DNA from: Rhodocyclaceae bacterium | GTDB lineage: Bacteria; Pseudomonadota; Gammaproteobacteria; Burkholderiales; Rhodocyclaceae | DNA length: 64,000 bases | Assembly: GCA_018261935.1 (NCBI GenBank) | Contig: JAGTRP010000005.1 | Coordinates: 1-64,000, forward strand | Reading direction: 5' to 3' | In this document: positions 37,051 to 46,621 of the stretch, piece by piece | Numbering within the stretch: the stretch's first letter is position 1 | Layout: every line of letters begins with the position of its first letter | Program-made: the position numbers and the translations under genes | The notes under the pieces: generated by a model | Databases searched by the model: none | What the model was told of the DNA's origin: nothing | The model's input: the letters and a program-made list of their open reading frames with translations, nothing else

Positions 37051-37853
37051 ACGGCCCTGAATTGCTAAAGTCCCACGCCGGATTGCTGCGCACTGCAGTC
37101 GGCGCCTGCTGGCCCGGAACCCGGGCCGTATTCCGTGGCCATGACCTGCATGCGGACCTGCACGACTCCGACTGGCTCGAACTCTATCTCTTCGGCATTA
37201 CCGGCCGGCGCTTCACGCCCCAGGAAACCAAGCTTCTGCACGGCATCTGGGTGATCACCAGCTATCCTGATACCCGCATCTGGAACAACCGGGTCGCCGG
37301 TTTGGCGGGCAGCGCCCGCAGCACGCCGCTGCTCGGGTTGACCGGCGCCCAGGCGGTGACCGAAGCGCGGATCTATGCCGGCGGCCCCGGGCTCCGCGCT
37401 ATCGATTTCTACCTGCGTGCAAGCAAAGCTGTCGACTCCGGACAAAACCTGCGCGACGTAGTGCAACTGGAACTGGAATCGCGCTACATCTACGGGTTCG
37501 GGCGGCCAATCAATTCCCGTGACGAACGCCTGCCTTGGCTACTCGACTTGGCCCGTTCCCTTGGCTTTGGCGAAGGCAAGCATCTGAAACTTGCCTTCGA
37601 GGTGGAGAAGATCCTGGTCGAGGACCTCGGAAAGCGGAGCCTGCAAATGAACTACGCCGGCCTGACCGCCGCCCTGGGGGCTGACCTGGGTCTGACGCCC
37701 CGGCAATGGCATATTTTCCGTTTTCCCATCGTCCTGGCCGGCATGCCGCCCTGCTGGGTTGAGGCGGCGGAAAAGCCGGAGGGGGCACTATTCCCAACCC
37801 CTTGCGATGGCGTTGCCTACGAGGGCCTTCCCGAACGCTCCTGGATCAGATGA
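37047..37853 (+). CDS. citrate synthase / citryl-CoA lyase-like protein B (catalytic residues diverged)
   Basis: 268 residues, paralogous in layout to its upstream neighbour. FRGHDLHADLHDSDWLELYL and FGITGRRFTPQETKLLHGIW match the small-domain helices. PDTRIWNNRVAGLAGSARST aligns with the DHG/Ala-Ser-rich helix but has no His. YGFGRPINSRDERLPWLLDL recalls the GFGHRVY loop. SLQMNYAGLTAALGADLGLT aligns with the strand holding the catalytic Asp, which reads Ala. The GTG start overlaps protein A's stop (GTGA), which implies coupled translation and probably a heteromer. TonB receptor follows after 151 nt. Function is unassigned. Confidence 0.65.
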   Translation: MNGPELLKSHAGLLRTAVGACWPGTRAVFRGHDLHADLHDSDWLELYLFGITGRRFTPQETKLLHGIWVITSYPDTRIWNNRVAGLAGSARSTPLLGLTGAQAVTEARIYAGGPGLRAIDFYLRASKAVDSGQNLRDVVQLELESRYIYGFGRPINSRDERLPWLLDLARSLGFGEGKHLKLAFEVEKILVEDLGKRSLQMNYAGLTAALGADLGLTPRQWHIFRFPIVLAGMPPCWVEAAEKPEGALFPTPCDGVAYEGLPERSWIR

Positions 37854-38004
37854 GTGGCTCGCGAGGTTGACCACCGGCATAGCGCCCATCCCAACGGCCA
37901 TGCCCTCTGGCATGAGAACGTCTGCGCCATTGCTTGACCAGTCGAATTCGCCTACGCTTCGCACCAACCGTAAGTAATAACTAATAAGCAAGAGGGGGGT
38001 TCTC

Positions 38005-40092
38005 ATGTTCGGGCTACGCGTCGTGGCGTCTGCCGTCGTTTTGGCCTGGGCTAGCGGTGTTGCCGCCCAAGTGTCCATGGACGAGGAAGATCTTGCTTTC
38101 GCCTACGGCGACAAGGATTTCATTTCCATCGCCACCGGCAACAGGCAACTCCTGCGGGATGCACCTTCCACTGCCACTGTCGTGACCGCCGAAGACATCG
38201 CCGCCATTGGGGCCACCGACCTGGACGATGTCATGGAAACCATCCCCGGCGTCCATGTTAACCGTAATACGAATACTTACCCGCCCCTATACGTCTTCCG
38301 CGGCATCGCCTCTCCCAATAACCCGCAGGTACTGATGCTGGTCAACGGCAGGCCGGTCACGGACGCGTTCCAGGGCAACCGCGGCAACCTGTGGGGTGGC
38401 TTGCCCCTGGAGAACGTCTCCCGCATCGAGGTCATTCGCGGCCCAGGCTCCGCCCTCTACGGCGCCGACGCCTATGCGGGCACCATCAATATCATCACCA
38501 AGACGGCTGCAGAGATTGGCGGCACTCAGTTTGGAGTTCGGGCTGGCTCCTACGACACCTGGACAACCTGGGCCCAGCACGGCGGCAAGTTCGGCCCCAT
38601 CGAGGTTGCCGCCTATGTCCAGGCCGGCAGCACCAACGGCCAGCATGAGATCGTCCGCAAGGACTACCAGTCGTCTGTGCTCGATCCAGCCTTCGGCACC
38701 AGCGCTTCGCTGGCGCCCGGGCCGGTCCGCTTGGGCCGCGAGTCCTTCGATGCCGGGCTGGATCTGGGCTACGAAAAATGGCGCCTGAGACTCGGCGTCA
38801 AGGATCGTCTCAACATGGAGACTGGCGCAGGCATCAGCTACGCCCTGGACCCCTACGGCAACAATGCCAGCCATCGGGTCAATGCCGACCTCTCCTGGCA
38901 GGACCCGCAGTTCGCCAAGGACTGGAGCCTGTCCTTCGATGCCCGCGCACTGCATCTCTCCGAAGAAGCGAACCTCACCATCTATCCTCCGGGCACCGCC
39001 TTGCCCACCGGCGTGTTCCCCGTCGGCGTGATCGGCAATCCCTCCCGCTGGCAAAGGCAATACGGCGCATCCGCCACCGCCCAATACACTGGTTTTGCCG
39101 ACCATCGCTTGCGCATGGGAGTGGGCCACGACGTCCTCGATCTCTACAAAACACGGGAAACCAAGAATTTCACCTTCGTTGGCCTGACCCCTAGCCCCTT
39201 GCCCTCGGTCGTGGATGTTTCCAGTACCAGTCCCTACCTCAGGCCTTACAAGCGCGATCTGAATTACATCTATCTCCAGGACGAATGGAATTTCGCCCGG
39301 GACTGGGTACTGACCGCCGGCCTGCGCCATGACGACTATTCCGATTTCGGCACGACCAACAACCCCCGCGCGGCACTGGTCTGGAATGCCCGCCAGGATC
39401 TGACCGCCAAGCTCATGTACGGCACAGCCTTCCGGGCTCCCTCGTTTGCCGAGGTTGCCTCCATAAACAATCCAGTGGCAAAAGGCAACCCGGGCCTGCA
39501 GCCGGAAAAGATCAAAACCCTGGAAGCCGGACTTTCCTGGCAGGCTCGCAAGGACGTACAGGCCAATTTGAGCATCTTCCGGCATGAGATGACGGACATC
39601 ATTAACCTGGTGACCAACCCGGTCGCCGCCACCGGCAAGACCTACCAGAACACCGGCAAGCAGACAGGTGATGGTGGTGAATTGGAAGTGGTCTGGGATG
39701 CCGGCTCCAGCCTGCGGTTTTCCGGCCACTACGCGTACCAGAAGAATATTGACAAGACCACCAAGCACGACGCCGGCTACGCCCCGCATCACCATGTTTA
39801 TGCCCGCGCCGACTGGCGATTCGCTTCGGAGTGGCAGCTGAATACCCAAGTGAATTACGTGGCCGACCGCAACCGCCCGGTCGGCGACGATCGACCGCAG
39901 ATTCCGGACTACACGACGGTCGACTTGACGCTACGCACGGACCGCCCCAGGCAAGGCTGGGATTTCGCCGCCTCCATCCGCAATCTTTTCGATGCCGATG
40001 TGCGCGAACCCAGCCTCTCCGGCTCGGGCATCATCTACGACCTGCCCATGCCGCGCCGCAACTTCTGGCTGCAGGCCCGATACAGCCTATGA
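38005..40092 (+). CDS. TonB-dependent outer-membrane receptor
   Basis: 695 residues. The signal peptide ends AWASGVAAQVS. An N-terminal segment DEEDLAFAYGDKDFISIATG precedes the plug domain (about 55-165), which has APSTATVVTAEDIAAIGATD, DVMETIPGVHVNRN and IEVIRGPGSALYGADAYAGT. The 22-strand barrel follows, with TAFRAPSFAEVASINNP and a C-terminal aromatic-ending strand (FWLQARYSL). No extra N-terminal signalling domain for an anti-sigma factor is seen. The ligand is unknown. Position between the ThDP cassette and a binding protein/kinase pair suggests it imports or senses the same compound. A GAGGGGGG run precedes the ATG. Confidence 0.92.
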   Translation: MFGLRVVASAVVLAWASGVAAQVSMDEEDLAFAYGDKDFISIATGNRQLLRDAPSTATVVTAEDIAAIGATDLDDVMETIPGVHVNRNTNTYPPLYVFRGIASPNNPQVLMLVNGRPVTDAFQGNRGNLWGGLPLENVSRIEVIRGPGSALYGADAYAGTINIITKTAAEIGGTQFGVRAGSYDTWTTWAQHGGKFGPIEVAAYVQAGSTNGQHEIVRKDYQSSVLDPAFGTSASLAPGPVRLGRESFDAGLDLGYEKWRLRLGVKDRLNMETGAGISYALDPYGNNASHRVNADLSWQDPQFAKDWSLSFDARALHLSEEANLTIYPPGTALPTGVFPVGVIGNPSRWQRQYGASATAQYTGFADHRLRMGVGHDVLDLYKTRETKNFTFVGLTPSPLPSVVDVSSTSPYLRPYKRDLNYIYLQDEWNFARDWVLTAGLRHDDYSDFGTTNNPRAALVWNARQDLTAKLMYGTAFRAPSFAEVASINNPVAKGNPGLQPEKIKTLEAGLSWQARKDVQANLSIFRHEMTDIINLVTNPVAATGKTYQNTGKQTGDGGELEVVWDAGSSLRFSGHYAYQKNIDKTTKHDAGYAPHHHVYARADWRFASEWQLNTQVNYVADRNRPVGDDRPQIPDYTTVDLTLRTDRPRQGWDFAASIRNLFDADVREPSLSGSGIIYDLPMPRRNFWLQARYSL

Positions 40093-40242
40093 AATCTCCT
40101 TGGCGGCTGCAGACCCCGGGCACGCCGCCATGCCGGAAGACGCCGCACCTGTCATGAAAATGCCATCGCAGCATCTCCTTTAGGTACTGCACCCCACCCA
40201 TACAACATATAATTGATGCCGTCATCGATAGAGGAAATGCAG

Positions 40243-40362
40243 ATGCAGCCGATCCGTCCAGCCATCTTGGCCGCATGTTTGTCGGCCACCTGCGCTGTGA
40301 CGGCTAAAGCGATCCTCTGGTCGAGGCCGGCAACCCGCCGCAGCCGCCAAGGATGGGCATGA
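40243..40362 (+). CDS. possible small ORF coupled to the binding-protein gene
   Basis: 39 codons beginning MQPIRPAILAACLSATCAVT and ending WA, with a GAGG site 8 nt before the ATG. Its TGA overlaps the proposed ATG of the binding-protein gene (ATGA). A TATAAT lies about 30 nt upstream of the start. It may be a leader peptide or chance; I have no homology evidence. Confidence 0.25.
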   Translation: MQPIRPAILAACLSATCAVTAKAILWSRPATRRSRQGWA

Positions 40363-41507
40363 GGGGATCGTCCTTGCGGAGATTGCTCCTGGCATGGCTG
40401 CTGGCAGCGGCCGCCGGCCTGGCCCAGGCCGGCGAAATTACCCGCATCGCGGTCATCTATGCCGGCGCCGACGAGCCGCTCCCGAGCACCTTCGCCCGCA
40501 TGATCGCCAGCCTGGAAACCCAGCCTGATATCCAGGTCATCCGCCTGGAACTGGACGACCGCCAGACCCAGACGTTCGCCCCCCAACTGCTGCCGATCCA
40601 GCTGCCCGGCGGTCCTCTGCGCTTGGCTGCGGCTGGTGGCGCCGGCGCCATCGCGGTGATCTATCCCGATATCGGCGAACCCTACCGTAGCGTCTTCGCC
40701 AAGATCATCGACGGCATCGAAGACAAGACCAGGACCAAAGTGACCAGTTACGCGGTGGGCAGCAATTTCAATCCCCAGGCACTGTCGGGAGAACTGAAGA
40801 AGCAGGACATCCGGGTCGTCATCGCCCTCGGCCGAAACGGTCTCAAGGCGGCCGGCTCCCTGGACAAAGAAATCGGCGTGGTAGCGAGCGGCGTGGTCTC
40901 CATCCCCGAGAGCGAGGGACGCAATGCCCAGATCCTTAGCCTGGCCCCCGACCCTGCTCTACTCTTGTCCCGCCTCAAGGCCATTTCCCCGGCCGTCCGG
41001 CGGGTATTCGTGATCTACGACCCCCAGCAGAACGGCTGGCTCATCAGGCTCGCCCGGGAGTCTGCCCGGCACAACGGCATCGAATTGGTGGCGCAGGAGG
41101 CCTCCGACCTCAGGACGGCAGTGCGCCTGTACCAGGATGTCTTCACCACTGCCGATGGCAGGCACGACGCCCTCTGGCTGCCCCAGGACAACGTCACGGT
41201 GGAGGAATCCACCGTTCTCCCGTTGGTGCTTCAGGAATCCTGGAACCGCAGCATCGCCGTCTTTTCCAGCAGCGTCGCCCACGTCAAGCGGGGAGCCCTC
41301 TTCGCCCTCTTCCCGAACAACGTAGAACTGGGCCGCAACCTGGCCGCATCCGCCCTGGGCGTGGCGTCGGGCACATCCCAGCCCCGGGGAGTGCAGCCCC
41401 TGCGGGAAGTGCTGACCGCATTCAACACCCGTACCGCCAGCCACCTCGGCCTGTATCCGTCACCCTCACTGCGGCAGAACTTCGATCTGCTCTTTCCTGA
41501 ACAATAA
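40359..41507 (+). CDS. periplasmic substrate-binding protein (ABC_sub_bind type)
   Basis: 382 residues with a signal peptide (SLRRLLLAWLLAAAAGLAQA). Two-lobed periplasmic binding fold with ITRIAVIYAGADEPLPSTFA, DIRVVIALGRNGLKAAGSLD, AVRRVFVIYDPQQNGWLIR, DALWLPQDNVTVEESTVLPL and ALFALFPNNVELGRNLAASA. This matches the uncharacterised tryptophan/amino-acid-type ABC_sub_bind family. No permease or ATPase gene is adjacent; instead the sensor kinase begins 5 nt after the stop. It most likely presents a ligand to the periplasmic domain of the kinase. ATG 40359 has AAGGA 5 nt upstream; ATG 40353 is the alternative. Confidence 0.82.
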   Translation: MRGSSLRRLLLAWLLAAAAGLAQAGEITRIAVIYAGADEPLPSTFARMIASLETQPDIQVIRLELDDRQTQTFAPQLLPIQLPGGPLRLAAAGGAGAIAVIYPDIGEPYRSVFAKIIDGIEDKTRTKVTSYAVGSNFNPQALSGELKKQDIRVVIALGRNGLKAAGSLDKEIGVVASGVVSIPESEGRNAQILSLAPDPALLLSRLKAISPAVRRVFVIYDPQQNGWLIRLARESARHNGIELVAQEASDLRTAVRLYQDVFTTADGRHDALWLPQDNVTVEESTVLPLVLQESWNRSIAVFSSSVAHVKRGALFALFPNNVELGRNLAASALGVASGTSQPRGVQPLREVLTAFNTRTASHLGLYPSPSLRQNFDLLFPEQ

Positions 41508-41512
41508 TACCT

Positions 41513-44500
41513 ATGGGCCTTTTCAGGCGACTCGTACAACGCTACCGTGCCGCAACCTTCCAGCGTCAGCTGGCGGTCCTGGCCGCTACCTGCGTCTTGA
41601 GCGCATCCCTTCTCGCCGCCCTGACCACGGCCTGGCAAAGCAGCCGACAGATCCGTACCAACCAGCTGCTCCAGGGCGAGCGCATTGCCCAGAACCTGGC
41701 CGCCCAGAGCCGGCTGGCGCTGATTTTCGGCTCGCCAGAAAATGTGGACGAAGCCATCTCGGCCACCTTGGCTTTCCCCGATGTCATCCGGGCCGAACTC
41801 CACCATGCCGATGGCCGCCTGCTGCTGGCCCGAGGCCAGGAGCAGGCCAATGAAGCGCCTGCTCCCGCTGGAAATATCCGGGACGCCTATCTGGAAAGCG
41901 AAAATGAATCGGACTGGCGTTTCGTCGCGCCGGTGCTCGCAAAATCCGGCGGCGACTCGCCCTTCGAGATGACTGAGCGCAAGGAAGAGGTCCTCGGCTT
42001 CGTTCGCATCAGCCAGAGCAAGGCCACCCTGACCCGGCTGATGCGTGAAGTCTTCCTGGTCAATTTCGTCACCGGCCTGCTATTCGCCGTCTTCTTCCTC
42101 TTCGCCCTGCGGCTTCTGGTGACCCGCCTGATGCGGCCGCTCAGCGACCTGTCGGAAATCATGGCCCGGGCCGAAAATGGCGAAAACGGGCTGCGGGCCA
42201 GCCTGTCGGGCCCTCGCGACCTGGCCGACATGGCCCATGCCTTCAACAGCATGATGGGAGCGCTCGAGGAACGGGAAGCGGAACTGCGCACGGCCCGGGA
42301 CAGCGCCCTGCGCTTCGCCAAGCTCAAGGCCGATTTCGCCGCCACCGTCAGCCACGAAATCCGCACGCCCTTGAACGGCGTCATCGGCACCCTCGATCTC
42401 CTGAAGACCGGCCCCATGGACCCCGAGCAGCAGCAGTTGCTCGGGATGGCCTGGGATTCGTCCCAATACCTCCTGGAACTGGTCAACAACATCCTGGACT
42501 TCTCCCGCCTGGAGGCCGGCCGCATGGAGGCCGAGAAGGCGGATTTCGAATTGCGCCCCCTCATCGACGGCACCCGGAACCTTTTCCTCAGCCAAGCCGC
42601 CGCCAAGGGGCTGGATCTGTCGGCGCACCTCGCGCCCGCTGTCCCGCTGCGCCTGATCGGCGATGCGGCCGGGATTCGCCGGGTGCTCACCAATCTCGTC
42701 GGCAATGCCATCAAATTCACCGACCGGGGCCGCATCGCCCTCAGCGTGGATATGGATTCGGCCGGGCAAATCCGCTTCAGCGTATCGGACACGGGCATCG
42801 GCATTGCGCCGGAACACCAGACGGCCATTTTCGACTCCTTTACCCAAGCCGACACCTCCACCACCCGGCGCTTCGGCGGCAGTGGCCTGGGACTGGCCAT
42901 CTGCAAGCAGCTGGTGCAGCTGCTGGGGGGCGAGATCGGGCTCAACAGCAGTCCCGGCCAAGGCAGCACCTTCTGGTTCACCCTGCCCTGCACCCCCGCC
43001 ACTCCGATCAAGGCCCCTCCCCTGCCGGCTAATGCCGGAGAGGTGAAGAAACGCGGACACATCCTCATCGCCGAGGACAACCAGACCAACCGGGTGGTCG
43101 CTGCCGGCATGCTGCGGCTCCTGGGCTGCACGAGCGGGGTGGCCGAAGACGGCAGCGAAGCCATCGCCGCCTGGCAGAGCGGCCATTGGGACCTCATCCT
43201 GATGGACTGCAACATGCCCGAAACCGACGGCTACCAAGCCACCGCCAGCATCCGCCGGCAGGAGGCGGCCAGCGGACGCCGCATCCCGATCGTGGCCATG
43301 ACCGCCAATACCCAGGCGGTGGACATCGAGAAATGCCTGGCGGCGGGCATGGACGACCATCTCGGGAAGCCCCTCACCCTGCACACCCTGGCTGCCAAGC
43401 TGCAGCACTGGCTCGAATGGTCGGAAATCCCCCTGGTGGAACAGCCGAAGGCCCCCGAAGCGGCGGCCGGGGAGCCCCTCGACTCTGCGGTCCTCATGCA
43501 GCTGCGGGAGGCCCTGGGCGACGCCGTCGGCGCCGCCATCCGCCCCTTCCTGGAAGATATGCCGGGCTATCTGCTCGAACTCGAAGCGGCGGTGAGCAAC
43601 GGCAATTCCGCCACCCTGCGGCAGGTCGCCCACATCATCAAGGGTGCCGCCGGCAACCTGGGGGCCAACACCATCGCCAGCGTAGCCAAGGAACTCGAGC
43701 TTCATGCCGAGGCTGGCGCCCTGACCGGAACCGGCGATCTGGTAACCCGGCTGCGCACCGAATTCGCCCTGGTGGAACCCGCCCTCGCTAGCCATCTCCC
43801 TTCCACCGACGAGGCCGGCGAAATCACCGTGGCGGATGAGGCGCCCCTGGTGCTGGTGGTGGACGACGACCGCAGCACCCGCTCCGCCCTGCGCCACGTC
43901 CTGCGGCGCAGCGGTTTCCGGGTCGCCGAGGCGGCCGACGGCAATGCCGCCCTGGCCTGGCTGGAAACCGCTGCCGCCGACGCCATCCTGATGGATGCCA
44001 TGATGCCGGTCATGGATGGTTTCGCCGCCTGTGCCTTCCTGAAGGCCCATCCCCGCTGGCAGGACATCCCGGTGCTCATGATCACCGCCCTCGAGGACCG
44101 GCAGGCCATCGAACGGGCCTTCGAGGCCGGGGCCTGCGATTTCATCCCGAAACCCATCCACCTGTCGGTGGTCAATCAGCGGGTACGGCGCATCATCGAC
44201 GCCACCCGGGCCGAGCGCCACGTTCGCCAGCTTTCCTACAAGGACACCCTGACCGGGCTCCCCAACCGGGCCCTCTTCATGGACCAGCTGCAGCGCGCCA
44301 TCGAGCGCACTGCCGGCCGCAACGGCATGATGGCCATTCTTTTCCTCGACCTCGACCGCTTCAAGTACGTGAACGACACCCTCGGGCACGAGGTCGGCGA
44401 CCGTTTGCTGACCGCCATGTCCAAGCGCATCACGGGCTGCGTGCGCAGCGACGACTACGTCGCCCGCCTGGGGGGCGACGAATTCACCATCCTCCTGGAC

Positions 44501-45547
44501 GACATTCCCAACCCCGGCGTCGCCGGCAACGTCGCCCAGAACATCTGCCGCACCGTGTCGGCACAGCTGGAGATCGACAAGCAGGAGATTTTCCTCACCG
44601 CCAGCATCGGCATTTCGGTGTATCCCACCGACGGCAGCGACGTCAGCAGCCTGCTGCGCCATGCCGACACCGCCATGTATCGCGCCAAGCAGACCGGCAG
44701 CGGCTTCTGCTATTACGAAGCCGCCATGGAATCGGCCATCGCCGAGCGGGTGCAGGTGGAGAACGCCCTGCGCCGGGCCCTGGAGCGGGACGAGATCACC
44801 GTCTTCTACCAGCCGGTGGTGGATTGCCGCTCCCAGGCCATCACCAGCGTCGAGGCCCTGGTGCGCTGGCGGCACCCCGAGCGCGGCATCGTCTCGCCAA
44901 TGGAATTCATCCCGGTGGCAGAAGAGACCGGCCTCATCCTTCCCCTCGGCGAGCGGGTGCTGCGCACCGCCTGCTTCCAGACCAAGGCCTGGCTGGATGC
45001 CGGCCTGCCCCTGCAGCGGGTGGCGGTCAATCTCTCCGCCAAGCAGCTGGAACAGGAAGACCTCTGCCAAGTGGTACTCAACGCCCTCAAGGACAGCGGG
45101 CTGCCGGCCGACGTCCTCATCCTCGAGATCACCGAGAGCGTTCTCATGGAGCAGGCCCGCGACCCGGCCAGCATCCTGCACAGCCTGCGGGAACTGGGAG
45201 TCCGCATCTCCATCGACGACTTCGGCACCGGCTACTCGTCCCTGGCCTACCTGAAGCACCTGCCCGCCGACTACCTGAAGATCGACCGTTCCTTCATCAG
45301 CGACATCCCGGACGACGCCGACGCCGTCGCCATCGTCACCGGCATCATGACCCTGGCCCACAGCCTGCGGCTGACGGTGATTGCCGAGGGGGTCGAAACG
45401 GCTGCCCAGCGCGATCAGCTGGCCCGCCTGGGCTGCGACTACCTGCAGGGTTTCCTGTTCTCCAAGCCGGTGCCGGCCGAGCTCATCGAGACCCAGATGC
45501 TGGCGCCGCCTCCCAAGCGTACCCGGTCCCGGAAGAAGACCACTTGA
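41513..45547 (+). CDS. hybrid histidine kinase with two REC, Hpt, GGDEF and EAL domains
   Basis: 1344 residues. Order: TM1 (about 18-40), CHASE8-like periplasmic sensor (about 45-175), TM2 (about 183-205), HAMP, HisKA with His281 in [13 protein letters not shown], HATPase ([23 protein letters not shown]), REC1 with Asp565 in [10 protein letters not shown], Hpt with His707 in [16 protein letters not shown]2 with Asp828 in [16 protein letters not shown] from [10 protein letters not shown] with an intact GGDEF at 987, and EAL with [11 protein letters not shown] at 1114. All signature residues look intact, so a full phosphorelay can end in one chain on REC2 next to the c-di-GMP cyclase/phosphodiesterase pair. 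It is co-transcribed with the binding protein. Confidence 0.94.
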   Translation: MGLFRRLVQRYRAATFQRQLAVLAATCVLSASLLAALTTAWQSSRQIRTNQLLQGERIAQNLAAQSRLALIFGSPENVDEAISATLAFPDVIRAELHHADGRLLLARGQEQANEAPAPAGNIRDAYLESENESDWRFVAPVLAKSGGDSPFEMTERKEEVLGFVRISQSKATLTRLMREVFLVNFVTGLLFAVFFLFALRLLVTRLMRPLSDLSEIMARAENGENGLRASLSGPRDLADMAHAFNSMMGALEEREAELRTARDSALRFAKLKADFAATVSHEIRTPLNGVIGTLDLLKTGPMDPEQQQLLGMAWDSSQYLLELVNNILDFSRLEAGRMEAEKADFELRPLIDGTRNLFLSQAAAKGLDLSAHLAPAVPLRLIGDAAGIRRVLTNLVGNAIKFTDRGRIALSVDMDSAGQIRFSVSDTGIGIAPEHQTAIFDSFTQADTSTTRRFGGSGLGLAICKQLVQLLGGEIGLNSSPGQGSTFWFTLPCTPATPIKAPPLPANAGEVKKRGHILIAEDNQTNRVVAAGMLRLLGCTSGVAEDGSEAIAAWQSGHWDLILMDCNMPETDGYQATASIRRQEAASGRRIPIVAMTANTQAVDIEKCLAAGMDDHLGKPLTLHTLAAKLQHWLEWSEIPLVEQPKAPEAAAGEPLDSAVLMQLREALGDAVGAAIRPFLEDMPGYLLELEAAVSNGNSATLRQVAHIIKGAAGNLGANTIASVAKELELHAEAGALTGTGDLVTRLRTEFALVEPALASHLPSTDEAGEITVADEAPLVLVVDDDRSTRSALRHVLRRSGFRVAEAADGNAALAWLETAAADAILMDAMMPVMDGFAACAFLKAHPRWQDIPVLMITALEDRQAIERAFEAGACDFIPKPIHLSVVNQRVRRIIDATRAERHVRQLSYKDTLTGLPNRALFMDQLQRAIERTAGRNGMMAILFLDLDRFKYVNDTLGHEVGDRLLTAMSKRITGCVRSDDYVARLGGDEFTILLDDIPNPGVAGNVAQNICRTVSAQLEIDKQEIFLTASIGISVYPTDGSDVSSLLRHADTAMYRAKQTGSGFCYYEAAMESAIAERVQVENALRRALERDEITVFYQPVVDCRSQAITSVEALVRWRHPERGIVSPMEFIPVAEETGLILPLGERVLRTACFQTKAWLDAGLPLQRVAVNLSAKQLEQEDLCQVVLNALKDSGLPADVLILEITESVLMEQARDPASILHSLRELGVRISIDDFGTGYSSLAYLKHLPADYLKIDRSFISDIPDDADAVAIVTGIMTLAHSLRLTVIAEGVETAAQRDQLARLGCDYLQGFLFSKPVPAELIETQMLAPPPKRTRSRKKTT

Positions 45548-46194
45548 CCCCGGGTGAAGCCGTTGCGTTCCAGAAAACCCTGGCGCCCCGGATCGAACTG
45601 ACCGATCGCCTGGGGGAAGTCCGGCACATTGCCGGCGTGGACGTGGGCTTCGAAGCATCGGGCACGGTCACCCGGGCGGCCGTCGCCGTCCTGGACGCCG
45701 ACACCCTGCAGCTGGTGGACCAGGCCATCGCCCGCCGTCCCACGGAGTTTCCCTACATTCCCGGGCTCCTCTCCTTCCGGGAGATCCCTGCCATCCTGGA
45801 TGCCATGAAGGGCCTCACGATCCGCCCCGACCTCCTGCTGGTGGATGGCCAGGGCATCGCCCATCCCCGCCGCATCGGCATCGCCTGCCACCTGGGGCTG
45901 GTGGCCGACTTCCCCAGCGTCGGCGTCGCCAAGAGCCGCCTCATCGGCAGGCATGGCCCCGTGCCCGAAGGCCGCGGCGAGTGGACGCCCCTGGTGGACA
46001 AGGGCGAGACCATCGGCGCCGTCCTGCGCAGCCGGGCGGGCGTGGCGCCCCTCTACATCTCGCCAGGCCACCGCATCTGCCTGGAGACCGCCCTCCATTG
46101 GGTGATGCGGGCCGTGACCCGCTACCGCCTGCCGGAAACCACCCGCTGGGCCCATCGCCTCGCCTCCGGCCCGGCCGTGCCGCCCAAAAAATAG
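45544..46194 (+). CDS. nfi: endonuclease V (deoxyinosine 3' endonuclease)
   Basis: 216 residues. Catalytic acid in [12 protein letters not shown], then [38 protein letters not shown] and [12 protein letters not shown], the full EndoV motif set including the PYxP wedge. It cleaves next to deoxyinosine during repair of deaminated adenine. The start is a TTG overlapping the kinase stop (TTGA), with GGAAGAAG upstream; this makes a repair enzyme translationally coupled to a signalling protein. Confidence 0.94.
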   Translation: MTPGEAVAFQKTLAPRIELTDRLGEVRHIAGVDVGFEASGTVTRAAVAVLDADTLQLVDQAIARRPTEFPYIPGLLSFREIPAILDAMKGLTIRPDLLLVDGQGIAHPRRIGIACHLGLVADFPSVGVAKSRLIGRHGPVPEGRGEWTPLVDKGETIGAVLRSRAGVAPLYISPGHRICLETALHWVMRAVTRYRLPETTRWAHRLASGPAVPPKK

Positions 46195-46246
46195 TCAGTT
46201 CCGAATTTCCCCATTACGACAGCAGCTTACGCAACCTGTCCCGAGC

Positions 46247-46255
46247 TTATCCACA
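46247..46255 (+). promoter_or_regulatory. consensus DnaA box
   Basis: TTATCCACA is a perfect DnaA 9-mer in the 109-nt gap between nfi and the YkgJ gene. A second DnaA-like sequence (TTATCCCCG on the opposite strand) lies about 20 nt further right. No replication gene is nearby. Confidence 0.4.
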
Positions 46256-46303
46256 GGCTTACCCCACAAAACCGGGGATAAACTGCATTTATGCCAAGAC
46301 CAT

Positions 46304-46621
46304 CTACGGCAGAGGCGGTAGCCCGTGGAGGCGGCGGGCCCGGTTGCAGGCCTCGTGCTCCACGTCGAATTCCCGGCAAGGGGACGGCCGCACCCCGTAG
46401 ATGCCGCAGGCCACCTGCCGGCCGATTTCGCCCCCCAGGGCTACGCAGCGGGGCGGCCCGGCGTCGGTGCCGGCCATTCGGACAAGGTGCGCCGTGACCG
46501 GCACGGTCAATTCCCGGGGCACTCCTTCCCCCCAGGCAAAGGCGCCCCCCGCCAGTTCGGCGGGATGGAAATCCACCCGGAAGGCGGCACAGCAGGCGCC
46601 GCAGGATTGGCAAGGACTCAT
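46304..46621 (-). CDS. YkgJ-family cysteine-cluster protein
   Basis: 105 residues. The N-terminal CxxCxxCC cluster is in [20 protein letters not shown], and further cysteines are in [20 protein letters not shown]. The family (UPF0153/YkgJ) is thought to bind zinc or an Fe-S cluster; its role is unknown. The ATG overlaps the dus stop (ATGA), so it is expressed with the tRNA dihydrouridine synthase. Confidence 0.85.
   Translation of the reverse strand: MSPCQSCGACCAAFRVDFHPAELAGGAFAWGEGVPRELTVPVTAHLVRMAGTDAGPPRCVALGGEIGRQVACGIYGVRPSPCREFDVEHEACNRARRLHGLPPLP

Noticed and set aside
34157-37985. AATAACTAA repeated upstream of the ThDP gene and of the TonB receptor
   Set aside because: Nine identical bases in AT-rich promoter sequence are expected by chance and lack symmetry; not enough for a regulatory claim.
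34335-38130. Shared DLAFA-type string near the N-termini of the ThDP enzyme and the TonB receptor
   Set aside because: Five residues in acidic, low-complexity contexts; in the receptor it fits a receptor-subfamily N-terminal pattern. Most likely coincidence.
42080-45658. A minus-strand open frame of 1192 codons opposite the hybrid kinase
   Set aside because: All kinase, REC, GGDEF and EAL motifs are on the plus strand; the antisense translation shows no motifs.
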